A stretch of DNA of 64,000 bases, taken from positions 434,001 to 498,000 of the forward strand of contig NZ_JAMTCQ010000010.1 in assembly GCF_024171895.1 (NCBI RefSeq). Reading direction: 5' to 3'. This DNA is from Prauserella halophila (GTDB lineage Bacteria; Actinomycetota; Actinomycetes; Mycobacteriales; Pseudonocardiaceae). Position numbers and translations under genes: made by a program. Below, piece by piece: positions 25,738-34,089 of the stretch. Below the pieces are notes generated by a model. That model saw only the letters and a program-made list of their open reading frames with translations. It ran no database searches and was not told the DNA's origin. How positions within the stretch are numbered: the stretch's first letter is position 1; the number at the start of each line of letters is the position of its first letter.

Positions 25738-25772
25738 ATGGGAAGGGGCTGTCATGGGAAGGGGCTGTCATG
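25738..25772 (+). repeat. Duplicated ribosome-site/ATG cassette
   Basis: ATGGGAAGGGGCTGTC is repeated in tandem, giving ATGs at 25738, 25754 and 25770 in three different frames, each but the first preceded by GGAAGGGG. Only 25770 opens the SDR frame. Confidence 0.8.
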
Positions 25773-26783
25773 CCGGACGGTGACGTGGGCGGCGGCGGTG
25801 ACGTGGGCTGTGACGTGGGCTGTGACGTGGAGGGTGACGCTGACGTGTCCGGCGACGAGAGCGGTGACGTGAGCGGGCGCCGGAGCCTGGACGGCAAGGT
25901 CGCGCTCGTGGCCGGGGCGACGCGTGGTGCGGGCCGTGGGATCGCCGCGGCCCTGGGTGAGGCGGGCGCGACGGTGATCTGCACGGGCCGCAGCTCGCGC
26001 GCAGGCAACGCGGCGTCGGACTACGACCGTTCCGAGACGATCGAGGAGACCGCCGAGCTGGTCACGTCGCTGGGCGGCACGGGTGTACCCGTCCGGGTGG
26101 ATCACCTCGAACACGACGAGGTGCGCGCGCTCGCCGACCGGGTCCGTGGCGAATTCGGCCACCTCGACGTGCTGGTCAACGACATCTGGGGCGGCGAGCA
26201 GCTCAAGGGCGGCCCCGCCGAGTGGAACACCCCGATCTGGCAGCACGACCTCGACGTCGGCCTGCGCATCGTGCGGCTCGCCGTCGAGACGCACCTGGTG
26301 ACGTCGCATTTCCTGCTGCCGCTGCTCGTCGAACAACCCGGCGGGCTGCTCGTGGAGGTCACCGACGGCACCACGGAGATCAACGCGTCGTCCTACCGGA
26401 TCTCGGTGTTCTACGACCTCGCGAAGGCGTCCGTGAACCGGCTGGCCTTCTCCCAGGGACACGAACTCGCACCGCACGGGGCGAGCGCCGTCGCAGTCAC
26501 GCCGGGCTGGCTGCGCTCGGAGATGATGCTGGAGCACTTCGGCGTCACCGAGGACACCTGGCGCGACGCGCTCGACCCCGGACGCGCCGACGGTCCGGTG
26601 GCCCCGGAGGACTTCGCGACGTCGGAGACGCCGCGATTCGTCGGGCGCGGCATCGCCGCACTCGCCGCGGATCCCGAGCGCGCGGGGTGGAACCAGCGTT
26701 CCGTCACGGCGGGCGACCTGGCACGCGCCTACGGCGTCACCGACGTCGACGGAACGTGCCCCGACTCCTGGGCGCGGTGGTGA
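25770..26783 (+). CDS. SDR family oxidoreductase with repetitive N-terminal tail
   Basis: About 337 residues. The first 36 are a repetitive acidic Asp/Val/Gly tail (CDVGCDVEGD). The Rossmann SDR fold begins at LDGKVALVAGATRGAGRGIA (TGxxxGxG type). It has the NDIWGG motif in place of NNAG, and SSYRISVFYDLAKASVN as catalytic Ser-Tyr-x-x-x-Lys context. Such proteins use NAD(P)H on alcohols or ketones. ATG 25770 is the only in-frame member of the triplicated start region. The substrate is unknown. Confidence 0.85.
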   Translation: MPDGDVGGGGDVGCDVGCDVEGDADVSGDESGDVSGRRSLDGKVALVAGATRGAGRGIAAALGEAGATVICTGRSSRAGNAASDYDRSETIEETAELVTSLGGTGVPVRVDHLEHDEVRALADRVRGEFGHLDVLVNDIWGGEQLKGGPAEWNTPIWQHDLDVGLRIVRLAVETHLVTSHFLLPLLVEQPGGLLVEVTDGTTEINASSYRISVFYDLAKASVNRLAFSQGHELAPHGASAVAVTPGWLRSEMMLEHFGVTEDTWRDALDPGRADGPVAPEDFATSETPRFVGRGIAALAADPERAGWNQRSVTAGDLARAYGVTDVDGTCPDSWARW

Positions 26784-26807
26784 CGGGCGCGGTGGTGACG
26801 GGCGCGG

Positions 26808-27599
26808 TCACGGCGGCAGAAACCGGTTCGCCAGGCCGGGCGCCAGCCAGGGCTTGCGGCCGTAGGCCAGCACCTTCCCGGTGAGTGTTGCGCGCGTCGG
26901 GTTGCCGCGGCCGTAGACCAGCAGCAGCCACGTGGCCGGGTCGGCCGAGATGCGTACGTGTGGACGGCCACTCTCCCCGATGGTCAGGGCACCGTCACGG
27001 AAGGCGTAGATCTGCATGGGACCGCCGCGCAGCCGCACGTGGTAGGTCGCCGTGTGGCCAGCAGCCGCGTCGTGATCGACCCAGCCCGGCATGATCTGGT
27101 GCATTCCGGTCAGCACCATCGGCACGTACTCGGGGTCGATCGGCCACCGCCTGCCGAGAGCGGTCGCGATGTCGTGGCCGTGCACGAGGAACTCGCCGAG
27201 CAGCGTGCCGAGCGAACGGTCGACGCGGATCTCCTGGTCGCCGTCGAACATCATCCGTGCGTCCGGGCCGAGCTCGTCGATCGTGGCGAGGAAGCCGTCG
27301 AGGTCGGCGCGCAGCAGGCCGGCGAGGTTGCCGAGGTCGCCGGTGGGCAGCGAGGCGACCTGCTCGGCGTTGAACGCGGGCAGCTCGGCCGCTTGCGACG
27401 GCCACGAGCCCTGGCCACGGGCGAGATCGCGGTAGCGCCGTGGTTCCATCGCGACGTGGCCGAAGACATCGGCGATCGTCCACGGCGGGGTCGCGGGCAC
27501 CGGGGTCGCCGGGTCGAGGGCCGACAGTGCGAGGTCGATGAACTGTTGCGCAGCGGTGCGGGCCGCCTCGGCCGTGGGCTCCACAGTCGGTTCGAGCAT
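26808..27599 (-). CDS. MDMPI_N plus SCP2-like protein
   Basis: About 263 residues. The N-terminal maleylpyruvate-isomerase/mycothiol domain spans about 8-170, with DVFGHVAMEPRRY (metal His) and LGEFLVHGHDIATALGR (HGxD). A C-terminal SCP2 sterol-carrier-like domain has VRISADPATWLLLVYGRGNP and LTGKVLAYGRKPWLAP. The enzyme class uses mycothiol as cofactor; the substrate is unknown. ATG 27599 is chosen because the fold starts soon after; ATG 27647 is the alternative. Confidence 0.8.
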   Translation of the reverse strand: MLEPTVEPTAEAARTAAQQFIDLALSALDPATPVPATPPWTIADVFGHVAMEPRRYRDLARGQGSWPSQAAELPAFNAEQVASLPTGDLGNLAGLLRADLDGFLATIDELGPDARMMFDGDQEIRVDRSLGTLLGEFLVHGHDIATALGRRWPIDPEYVPMVLTGMHQIMPGWVDHDAAAGHTATYHVRLRGGPMQIYAFRDGALTIGESGRPHVRISADPATWLLLVYGRGNPTRATLTGKVLAYGRKPWLAPGLANRFLPP

Positions 27600-27722
27600 G
27601 GCTGCGGGTACTCCCGATTCCGGTGGACACGACGTCGTGAACTGCATCGGACAGTATCGGACACGCAGCTGCCCGGGCCAGGATCGCCGATCACACCGAA
27701 CAGGGACGAGGAGCCAATTTTT

Positions 27723-28262
27723 ATGTCCGATGTAGACGAACAGGGCAGGACCGAACCGCCGCTCGGGGGTGGTGAGGAGGACCAGCTGCTCGGCTTTCTC
27801 GACTACCAGCGGCAGACGCTCGAGTGGAAGTGTTCGCGGCTGCAGGCAGACGCGCTGCGGGCGACGACCGCGGCCTCCGCCATGACACTGGGCGGACTGC
27901 TCAAGCACATGGCGTTCGTCGAGAATCACTGGTTCGCACGCAGTCTCCACGGGTTGCCGGCCGAACCGCCGTGGGATGCGGTGGACTGGAGCCGGGACCC
28001 GGACTGGGACTGGCGCACCGCCGCGGACGAGACACCGGAGCAGCTGTTCGCACTGTGGAAGAACACCGTGGACACCTCACGCAGGCTGACCGCGGAGGCG
28101 CTCGCCGACGGCGGGTTCGACCGGCTCGCCGACTCGTCCTGGCCGGACGGTAGCGCGCCGAACCTGCGGTGGATCACGCTGCACATGATCGAGGAGTACG
28201 CCAGGCACAACGGCCACGCCGACCTGCTGCGCGAGTCCATCGACGGCGAGACCGGCGAATGA
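27723..28262 (+). CDS. DinB family protein (DUF664)
   Basis: 179 residues. The four-helix DinB fold is visible: LLGFLDYQRQTLEWKCSRL, MTLGGLLKHMAFVENHWFA (first His ligand) and ITLHMIEEYARHNGHADLL (HxxxH ligands). GAGGAG lies ten bases before ATG 27723. Its stop overlaps the following VOC gene (ATGA), so the two are co-expressed, perhaps both in detoxification by thiol chemistry. The substrate is unknown. Confidence 0.83.
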   Translation: MSDVDEQGRTEPPLGGGEEDQLLGFLDYQRQTLEWKCSRLQADALRATTAASAMTLGGLLKHMAFVENHWFARSLHGLPAEPPWDAVDWSRDPDWDWRTAADETPEQLFALWKNTVDTSRRLTAEALADGGFDRLADSSWPDGSAPNLRWITLHMIEEYARHNGHADLLRESIDGETGE

Positions 28263-28657
28263 CGCGCACGGGCGCACTGCACCACCTGGAACTGTGGGTC
28301 GGCGACCTCGCCGCGGCCGAACGCGAGTGGGGTTGGCTGCTCGGCGAGCTCGGGTACGTGTGTTCCGACCGCTGGCGGGACGGCCAGAGCTGGCGGCACG
28401 AGGCGAGCGGGTACGTCGTGCTGGAAGCGGGGTCCGATCGGTCGGGGGAGCACGACCGGCTGCGAGCGGGTATGAACCATGTCGCGTTCTGGGCAGGTGG
28501 GCGCGCCGACGTGGACCGCCTCGCCGCCGAGGCGTCCGCCCGCGGCTGGCGGCTGCTGTTCGCAGACCGGCACCCGCACGCGGGTGGGCCCGATCACTAC
28601 GCCGCGTTCCTCGAGAACGGAGAGGGCTTCGAAGTCGAGCTCGTCGCCGAGCGGTGA
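28259..28657 (+). CDS. VOC/glyoxalase superfamily protein
   Basis: 132 residues. The paired beta-alpha-beta modules of VOC proteins are visible: LHHLELWVGDLAAAEREWGW with metal His, MNHVAFWAGGRADVDRLAAE, and a C-terminal HYAAFLENGEGFEVELVA carrying the Glu ligand. It is a metal-dependent lyase, dioxygenase or resistance fold. It is translationally coupled to the DinB gene. Confidence 0.83.
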   Translation: MTRTGALHHLELWVGDLAAAEREWGWLLGELGYVCSDRWRDGQSWRHEASGYVVLEAGSDRSGEHDRLRAGMNHVAFWAGGRADVDRLAAEASARGWRLLFADRHPHAGGPDHYAAFLENGEGFEVELVAER

Positions 28658-28715
28658 GCCGCAACCCGGGCCCGTCACGCACAGCGCTTCGCCGACCGCC
28701 GCCTGCGAAGGGCCG

Positions 28716-28761
28716 CCCCGGAACCCGCAACACGGGCCCCGGAACCCGCAACACGGTCGGC
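28716..28761 (-). repeat. 21-nt intergenic repeat array, locus C
   Basis: Two exact 21-nt units in minus orientation; the reverse strand core is GTGTTGCGGGTTCCGGGG. The array lies downstream of the VOC gene and upstream of the 6C-like RNA. Confidence 0.85.
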
Positions 28762-28796
28762 ATCTCACCCGGATGGGTGAGTTTCGCGTGGGTGCG

Positions 28797-28905
28797 TCAT
28801 CGGAGGGCGCGGGGCCGCTCTTCCCTGGTGCGCACCCTCCCTCCCCCAGAGGGCGCGCCGGCGCCGGCCCTTGGACCCCCAGCAAGGGCCGGCGCCCCTT
28901 TTTTT
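28797..28905 (+). ncRNA. 6C-like small RNA
   Basis: Two adjacent hairpins have C-rich loops. The first is 28830-28858 (stem GCGCACCCTC with GAGGGCGCGC, one mismatch, loop CCTCCCCCA). The second is a perfect 14-bp stem at 28860-28873/28883-28896 with loop GACCCCCAG, followed by seven T. Twin C-rich loops ending in a terminator are the hallmark of the actinobacterial 6C sRNA, which pairs with G-rich mRNA targets. The 5' end is approximate. It lies upstream of nhaA and has no overlapping gene. Confidence 0.7.
28860..28905 (+). terminator. Intrinsic terminator with T7 tract
   Basis: GGCGCCGGCCCTTG with CAAGGGCCGGCGCC, loop GACCCCCAG, then CC and seven T. It is the only textbook T-tract terminator of this strength in the window. 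Confidence 0.9.
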
Positions 28906-28966
28906 GCCCGAGTGCGGGTCCGGGGCGGCGGTCGGTGTCCGGCCTCGGGGCGGCGGGTGTCGGCGC

Positions 28967-29092
28967 GGTGCTCCGGCTTGCGGAGGTGCTTCGGCTTGCG
29001 GAGGTGCTTCGGCTTGCGGAGATGCGCCGGCTTGCGGAGATGCATGGGATTCCTGAGGTGCACGGGATCACGGAGGTACATGTCACAGTGAG
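28967..29092 (+). repeat. 18-bp tandem repeat upstream of nhaA
   Basis: Seven 18-bp units. The first four are nearly identical (GGTGCTTCGGCTTGCGGA); the last three are decayed towards nhaA. Both strands are open through the repeat (HLRKPK or VLRLAE hexapeptides), but there is no ribosome site or family match, so I treat it as non-coding. Confidence 0.75.
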
Positions 29093-29195
29093 TCACTGAA
29101 TGGCGAAAGCAGCCGCGAATGGCCCTGGAAACACCTGGTCACCGTGTCAACCCGACGTTGCTCGCACTCGGCCGAGCTGGCGTGAAGGGGCTAGT

Positions 29196-29285
29196 CTTCT
29201 TGTGCGCGGCCACTATCCTGGCGGCCAGGTGTGCCGGGAAGTCTGGTCGGCAATGGTCTTGACCGCTGCCTTCCCTGGAGTGTGA
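29196..29285 (+). promoter_or_regulatory. Structured nhaA leader with pseudoknot, possible riboswitch
   Basis: Stem GCCAG (29224-29228) pairs with CTGGT (29243-29247). Its loop contains TGCCG (29232-29236), which pairs with the CGGCA immediately downstream (29248-29252), an H-type pseudoknot. A GGTC-TT-GACC hairpin and the GGAG ribosome site (29277-29280) follow. Alkali-cation riboswitches upstream of nhaA genes are known in other bacteria, so a Li+/Na+-type sensor is a reasonable guess. I cannot confirm the class. Confidence 0.5.
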
Positions 29286-30602
29286 ATGTCGCAATCGTCT
29301 TCCCACGACTACGACACGTTCGGTCGCGGATCGTGGTCGGAGACCCGCCGAATCGGTGACATCCTGCGCAAGGAGACCGTCGGTGGCGCGCTACTGATCA
29401 TCGGTGCCGTGGTCGCTCTGCTGTGGGCAAACTCGCCCTGGTCAGAGGCGTATCAGTCCATGGTGTCGTACAAGATCGGCCCCGAATCGCTGCACCTGGA
29501 TCTGACGATCTCCCACTGGGCCGCCGACGGCCTGCTGGCCATCTTCTTCTTCGTCGTCGGACTCGAGCTCAAACGCGAGTTCGTCGCGGGTGACCTGCGG
29601 GACATCCGTAAGGCGATCGTTCCCGTCGTCGCCGCGATCGGCGGTGTCGTCGCGCCTGCCCTGATCTACGTCGCCTTCAACTTCGGCGGCGCCATGCAGG
29701 GCTGGGCCATCCCGACGGCCACCGACATCGCGTTCGCCGTGGCCATCCTCGCGGTCGCCGGGCCGTTCCTGCCCGCCGCGCTGCGCATGTTCCTGCTGAC
29801 GCTCGCGGTGGTCGACGACCTCATCGCGATCCTGATCATCGCGGTCTTCTTCACCGACGACCTGGCGATCGTCCCGCTGCTGCTGGCGCTCGTCCCGCTG
29901 GGCATCTTCACCTTCCTGGTGCAGAAACGGGTGCGCTCCTGGTATCTGCTGCTGCCGCTCGCCGTCGTGACCTGGGCGCTCGTGCACGCCTCCGGTGTCC
30001 ACGCGACCATTGCGGGTGTCGCGCTCGGCATGGTCGTGCCGGTGATGCGCAGCGAGCGGGCCGGCGGCCCGGATGCGGGCCCCGGTCTCGCCGAGTACTT
30101 CGAACACCGCTTCCGCCCGCTGTCGGCCGGCGTGGCGGTGCCGATCTTCGCCTTCATGGCGGCAGGCGTTCCGATCGGGGGCCTGTCCGGCCTGGTCGAA
30201 GCCTGGCAGGAGCCGGTCTCGCTCGGCGTCATGACCGGCCTCGTGCTCGGTAAGACCATCGGCATCGTGGGCGGTGCGTGGCTCGCCACGAAACTCACCG
30301 GCGGCCGGATGGCCGAAGGGCTCAATTGGGTCGACGGCATCGGGCTCGCCTTGCTCGGCGGCATCGGCTTCACGGTGAGTCTGCTCATCGGCGAACTCGC
30401 CTTCGGGGTCGGCACGCCGGAGGACGACCACGTCCGGATCGCGATCCTCTCCGGTTCGATCCTCGCAGCCGTGCTGGGCACGATCGTGCTCCGGGCACGC
30501 AACCGCGTGTACAAGCGGCTGCACGAGCTCGAGAACCGTGACGACGACGGTGACGGCGTCCCGGACATCTATCAGGCCAAGTCCGACGACTCCTCGAAGT
30601 GA
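29286..30602 (+). CDS. nhaA: Na+/H+ antiporter NhaA
   Basis: 438 residues with about twelve membrane helices. Hallmarks: [31 protein letters not shown] and [19 protein letters not shown] with the paired Asp that bind Na+/Li+ and protons. The C-terminal tail is charged, ending with an EF-hand-like DDDGDGVPD. It exchanges Na+ or Li+ for H+ at alkaline pH. ATG 29286 follows GGAG. The leader has a candidate riboswitch. Confidence 0.95.
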   Translation: MSQSSSHDYDTFGRGSWSETRRIGDILRKETVGGALLIIGAVVALLWANSPWSEAYQSMVSYKIGPESLHLDLTISHWAADGLLAIFFFVVGLELKREFVAGDLRDIRKAIVPVVAAIGGVVAPALIYVAFNFGGAMQGWAIPTATDIAFAVAILAVAGPFLPAALRMFLLTLAVVDDLIAILIIAVFFTDDLAIVPLLLALVPLGIFTFLVQKRVRSWYLLLPLAVVTWALVHASGVHATIAGVALGMVVPVMRSERAGGPDAGPGLAEYFEHRFRPLSAGVAVPIFAFMAAGVPIGGLSGLVEAWQEPVSLGVMTGLVLGKTIGIVGGAWLATKLTGGRMAEGLNWVDGIGLALLGGIGFTVSLLIGELAFGVGTPEDDHVRIAILSGSILAAVLGTIVLRARNRVYKRLHELENRDDDGDGVPDIYQAKSDDSSK

Positions 30603-30645
30603 CACCGCCGCGGCCCCGGGGAAGCGCGCTGCGCTCTCCGGGGCC

Positions 30646-30797
30646 GCGCTGTGTTGGCCGCGCTGTGCTGGCCGCGCCGAGTTGACCGCGCTGTGTTGGC
30701 CGCGCTGTGCTGGCCGCACCGAGTTGGCCGCGCTGTGTTGGCCGCGCTGTGCTGGCCGCGCCGAGTTGACCGCGTCGAGTTGGCCGCGCTGGGTTCC
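30646..30797 (+). repeat. 14-bp tandem repeat with 42-bp higher-order unit
   Basis: Eleven 14-bp units follow nhaA. The cycle GCGCTGTGTTGGCC, GCGCTGTGCTGGCC, GCGCCGAGTTGACC is repeated three times as a 42-bp block, then a diverged copy. It lies between convergent genes with no coding evidence. Confidence 0.9.
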
Positions 30798-30814
30798 GAA
30801 CCGGGTCCGGGCCG

Positions 30815-31633
30815 TCACATGGCCCTGAGTGCGGGCAGCAGCTGCTGTTCTTCGTGGTCCAGGTGCCGTTCGAGCTCGTCGGCGAGCCGCTCGACCTCGG
30901 CACGCGCCGTATCCCGCGACTCGTCCTGTACGGCGGTTCGGATCGCTGCGGTGAGGTCGGCGACGGTGTCGTGTTCACTGCGTAACCGTGCGAGGGCGTC
31001 GGCCAGCTCCGGGTGCTTGGCGCCGATGGCTTCGAACAGGCCCATGTCCTCGCCGACGTGGTGATTGTGCAGTCCCTGGCACAGCGTCATGCAGTTGATG
31101 CGCAGCTGCGCTCCCAGCGTCGGCCCCGAACCGGCCAGTTCCTTCCTGACCAGCTCGAGCTCGCGCCGGAAGTTGTCGTGGATGCCCACCAGCATGTCCG
31201 CGAGGGAACCGCCGCCCGGCGGCCCGTCGGCGATCGGTGACAGCGCGACCACCGGCAGGACTCGTGAGGTCTTGCGCTGGTAGTCGCCGAAGCCCGGTTC
31301 GGCCTCGACGACGCGGGCGAACACCGTGTCGCGTTCTTCGCCCTCGAGCGTCTCGGCGTGGGCGTCGTAGGTGAATGCTCCGTCCTCGACGGTCACGCGC
31401 GGGTCCGCTTCGATGTTGTGGAACCAGTCGGGATGCCGGTCGGAGCCCGCGGCCGACGCGATCACGAGCACGCGCTCGCCGTCGGGGAAATAACCCAGCG
31501 GAGTGGTGTGCCGCAGGCCGCTCTGCGCGCCGGTGGTGGTGAGAAGCAACAGCCTGGCGTCGGCGAACATGCCGCCGACACGGCCGCCCGCGGCCCGGAA
31601 CTCGTCGATGACCGGTCTGTTGAAATCGTTCAT
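30815..31633 (-). CDS. Deazaflavin-dependent nitroreductase fused to hemerythrin domain
   Basis: 272 residues. The N-terminal 130 are the F420/DDN-type split-barrel: RPVIDEFRAAGGRVGGMF, LLLLTTTGAQSGLRHTTPLGY and WFHNIEADPRVTVE. The C-terminal 120 are an HHE hemerythrin-like bundle with iron-ligand pattern GIHDNFRRELE, LCQGLHNHHVGEDMGLFEAI and LERHLDHEEQQLLPAL. The fusion suggests a reductase linked to an oxygen- or NO-binding di-iron centre. ATG 31633 is chosen from the start of homology; the longer frame upstream is not gene-like. Confidence 0.88.
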   Translation of the reverse strand: MNDFNRPVIDEFRAAGGRVGGMFADARLLLLTTTGAQSGLRHTTPLGYFPDGERVLVIASAAGSDRHPDWFHNIEADPRVTVEDGAFTYDAHAETLEGEERDTVFARVVEAEPGFGDYQRKTSRVLPVVALSPIADGPPGGGSLADMLVGIHDNFRRELELVRKELAGSGPTLGAQLRINCMTLCQGLHNHHVGEDMGLFEAIGAKHPELADALARLRSEHDTVADLTAAIRTAVQDESRDTARAEVERLADELERHLDHEEQQLLPALRAM

Positions 31634-31838
31634 GTACACACTGCTTTCGGAGTGAGGGCCTGAGGATTCGAACCGTCGAAAAGCAGTGCGTAGTGGCGGG
31701 CCCCGCGCTCGTGAGCAGCTCCGGGCCCACCGCGCGATCACGCGGTGGCCGGGAACCTCTCTCGTGCGTGGCCACACCTGGCCGACCCGGCAGTCACGGC
31801 GCCGACGCTAACGGACGCACTGCGTGGCGTGCAACGTC

Positions 31839-31882
31839 TCGTGTGGGAGCGGCACAGGCCTCGCGCGGGAGCGGCACAGGTC
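31839..31882 (+). repeat. 22-bp direct repeat pair upstream of lutA
   Basis: Two abutting 22-bp units share GGGAGCGGCACAGG and differ at three or four positions. They sit just upstream of TAGAGT (31884), a likely -10 element about 70 bp before the lutA start, so they may be a regulator site. Confidence 0.6.
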
Positions 31883-31954
31883 GTAGAGTCGGGGTGTGCT
31901 GACGGGTGACGCAACGCGGGCTCCGGTGTCCATTGAGGACGAGGCGGTCCCGGG

Positions 31955-32686
31955 GTGAGCGGGCCGCGCGTCGCACTGTTTCCTACGTGCCTCACCGATA
32001 CGGTCTATCCCGAGACCGCCAAGGCCGTGGTGCGCCTGCTCGAACGACTCGGCTGCGACGTCGACTTCCCGTTGGACCAGACGTGCTGCGGGCAGATGCA
32101 TTTCAACACCGGGTACGCCGAGCACGCGCGGCCGATGGCGCGTGCCTACGCCGACGTGTTCGACAGCTATGACCACGTCGTGGCGCCCTCCGGCTCGTGC
32201 GCGGGCATGGTGCGGGAGAACCATCCGAACCTGTGCGCCGCGTCGCCCGCGGCCACGCGCACGTACGAGCTGAGCGAGTTCCTGGTGGACGTGCTCGGCG
32301 TCGTCGACGTGGGCGCGCACTTCCCGCACCGGGTCACCTATCACCCGACGTGCCATTCGCTGCGCATGCTGGGTGTCGGCGACAAACCCCTGCGCCTGCT
32401 GCGAGCCGTTTCCGGGTTGGAGCTCGTCGCGCTGCCGCAGGCGGAGCAGTGCTGCGGCTTCGGCGGCACGTTCGCGTTGAAGAACGCCGAGACCTCCACC
32501 GCCATGCTCGCGGACAAGATGCGGTGCGTGCAGGACACCGGTGCGCAGGTCGTGACCGCGGGCGACAACTCGTGCCTGATGCAGATCGGCGGCGGCCTGT
32601 CCCGGATGCGCGCGGGTGTCCGCACCGTGCACCTGGCCGAGATTCTGGCGAGCACACAGGAGGAGCCGTGGGTCGCAACCCCGTGA
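31955..32686 (+). CDS. lutA: LutA/YkgE-type (Fe-S)-binding lactate oxidation subunit
   Basis: 243 residues with two CCG-type domains: DFPLDQTCCGQMHFN with VAPSGSCAGMV, and VTYHPTCHSLRMLG with LPQAEQCCGFGGTFALKN and TAGDNSCLMQIGGG. These cysteine-rich motifs bind an iron-sulfur centre in the LutABC L-lactate oxidase complex, which turns lactate into pyruvate. It is the first gene of a tightly overlapping lutABC operon. GTG 31955 has no strong ribosome site. Confidence 0.92.
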   Translation: MSGPRVALFPTCLTDTVYPETAKAVVRLLERLGCDVDFPLDQTCCGQMHFNTGYAEHARPMARAYADVFDSYDHVVAPSGSCAGMVRENHPNLCAASPAATRTYELSEFLVDVLGVVDVGAHFPHRVTYHPTCHSLRMLGVGDKPLRLLRAVSGLELVALPQAEQCCGFGGTFALKNAETSTAMLADKMRCVQDTGAQVVTAGDNSCLMQIGGGLSRMRAGVRTVHLAEILASTQEEPWVATP

Positions 32687-34089
32687 CGTGGCTTGGCAGC
32701 CCGACTTTTCCCGACGCCGCGCGCGATGCCCTCGGCGACACGCAACTGCGCGGCAACCTCCGCAAGGCCACCACCACGATCCGCGGCAAGCGCGAGTCGG
32801 CGGTGGCCGAACTCGGCGACTGGGAGGAACTGCGCAGAGCAGGCGAGTCCGTCAAGGACGACGTGCTGGCGAACCTCGACACCTATCTGGAACGCCTCGA
32901 AGCGGCCGTCACCGACCGCGGCGGCGTGGTGCACTGGGCGCGCGATGCCGAGGAGGCGAACCGCATCGTCCTCGACCTGGTGCAGGCCGAGGACACCGAC
33001 GAGGTCGTCAAGGTCAAGTCGATGGCCACGGCCGAGATCGGGCTCAACGAGGCGCTCGCCGACGGCGGGGTGAACGCGATCGAGACCGACCTCGCCGAGG
33101 TGATCGTCCAACTGGGAGACGACCGGCCTTCGCACATCCTCGTGCCGGCGATCCACCGCAACCGCGCTGAGATCAAGGAGATCTTCGCGCAGATGCCCGA
33201 ACCGCCGACCTCCGACGATCCCCACGCGCTCGCCGAGGCGGCCCGCAAATACCTGCGGCGCAAGTTCCTGTCGGCGAAGGTCGCGATCTCCGGGGCCAAC
33301 TTCGGCGTCGCCGACACCGGTTCGATCGTCGTGGTGGAGTCCGAGGGCAACGGCCGGATGTGCCTGACCCTCCCGGAAACCCTGATCACCGTGATGGGCG
33401 TCGAGAAGGTACTGCCACGCTGGCAGGACCTCGAGGTGTTCCTCCAGCTGTTGCCCCGATCGTCCACAGCGGAACGGATGAACCCGTACACGTCGACCTG
33501 GTCGGGGGTGACTCCCGGCGACGGGCCGCAGAAGTTCCACCTGGTGCTGCTGGACAACGGCCGGACGTCGACGCTCGCCGACGAGGTCGGCAGGCAGGCG
33601 CTGCGGTGCATCCGGTGCTCGGCGTGCCTGAACGTCTGCCCGGTGTACGAACGCACGGGAGGTCAGGCGTACGGGTCCGTGTATCCAGGGCCGATCGGTG
33701 CGATCCTCGCGCCGCAACTGGCAGGGGACCTCCACGACGAGCAGGCCGCGTCACTGCCGTACGCGTCGTCGCTGTGCGGTGCGTGCTACGAGGTCTGTCC
33801 GGTTCGGATCAACATCCCCGAGGTGCTGACACATTTGCGCGCGGAAGTGGTGGAGGCGAAGGGAAAGCGAACACCCGAGGCGATGGCGATGTCTGCGGCC
33901 GCATGGGTGTTCGGTGATCGCAGGCGGTACGAGGCGGCGCAGAAGGCCGGCTCGCTCACCCGATTCCTGGCGCGCGACGGAACGCTGTCGTCCCTGCCGT
34001 GGCCGGGTTCGAAGTGGACGGACACCCGGGACGCGCCGGTGGTGCCGAAGGAATCTTTCCGGGCGTGGTGGAGGCGCAACCGTGGTTAG
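32668..34089 (+). CDS. lutB: LutB iron-sulfur subunit of lactate oxidation complex
   Basis: 473 residues. The LUD domain covers about 60-300. It is followed by two 4Fe-4S motifs, RCIRCSACLNVCPVY at about 310 and CGACYEVCPVRINIP at about 371, and a C-terminal DUF3390-like tail. It overlaps lutA by 19 bp; GTG 32668 follows AGGAGGAG. It passes electrons from lactate within LutABC. Confidence 0.93.
   Translation: MGRNPVTWLGSPTFPDAARDALGDTQLRGNLRKATTTIRGKRESAVAELGDWEELRRAGESVKDDVLANLDTYLERLEAAVTDRGGVVHWARDAEEANRIVLDLVQAEDTDEVVKVKSMATAEIGLNEALADGGVNAIETDLAEVIVQLGDDRPSHILVPAIHRNRAEIKEIFAQMPEPPTSDDPHALAEAARKYLRRKFLSAKVAISGANFGVADTGSIVVVESEGNGRMCLTLPETLITVMGVEKVLPRWQDLEVFLQLLPRSSTAERMNPYTSTWSGVTPGDGPQKFHLVLLDNGRTSTLADEVGRQALRCIRCSACLNVCPVYERTGGQAYGSVYPGPIGAILAPQLAGDLHDEQAASLPYASSLCGACYEVCPVRINIPEVLTHLRAEVVEAKGKRTPEAMAMSAAAWVFGDRRRYEAAQKAGSLTRFLARDGTLSSLPWPGSKWTDTRDAPVVPKESFRAWWRRNRG

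Noticed and set aside
28797-29096. Minus-strand frame with HLRKPK hexapeptide repeats
   Set aside because: It arises from the 18-bp tandem repeat and crosses the 6C-like terminator; there is no family match.
29100-29285. 61-codon frame just before nhaA
   Set aside because: It overlaps the structured leader and has no ribosome site; treated as leader RNA.
29442-30818. Long minus-strand open frame opposite nhaA
   Set aside because: It is antisense to a clear NhaA gene, of low complexity and without a ribosome site.
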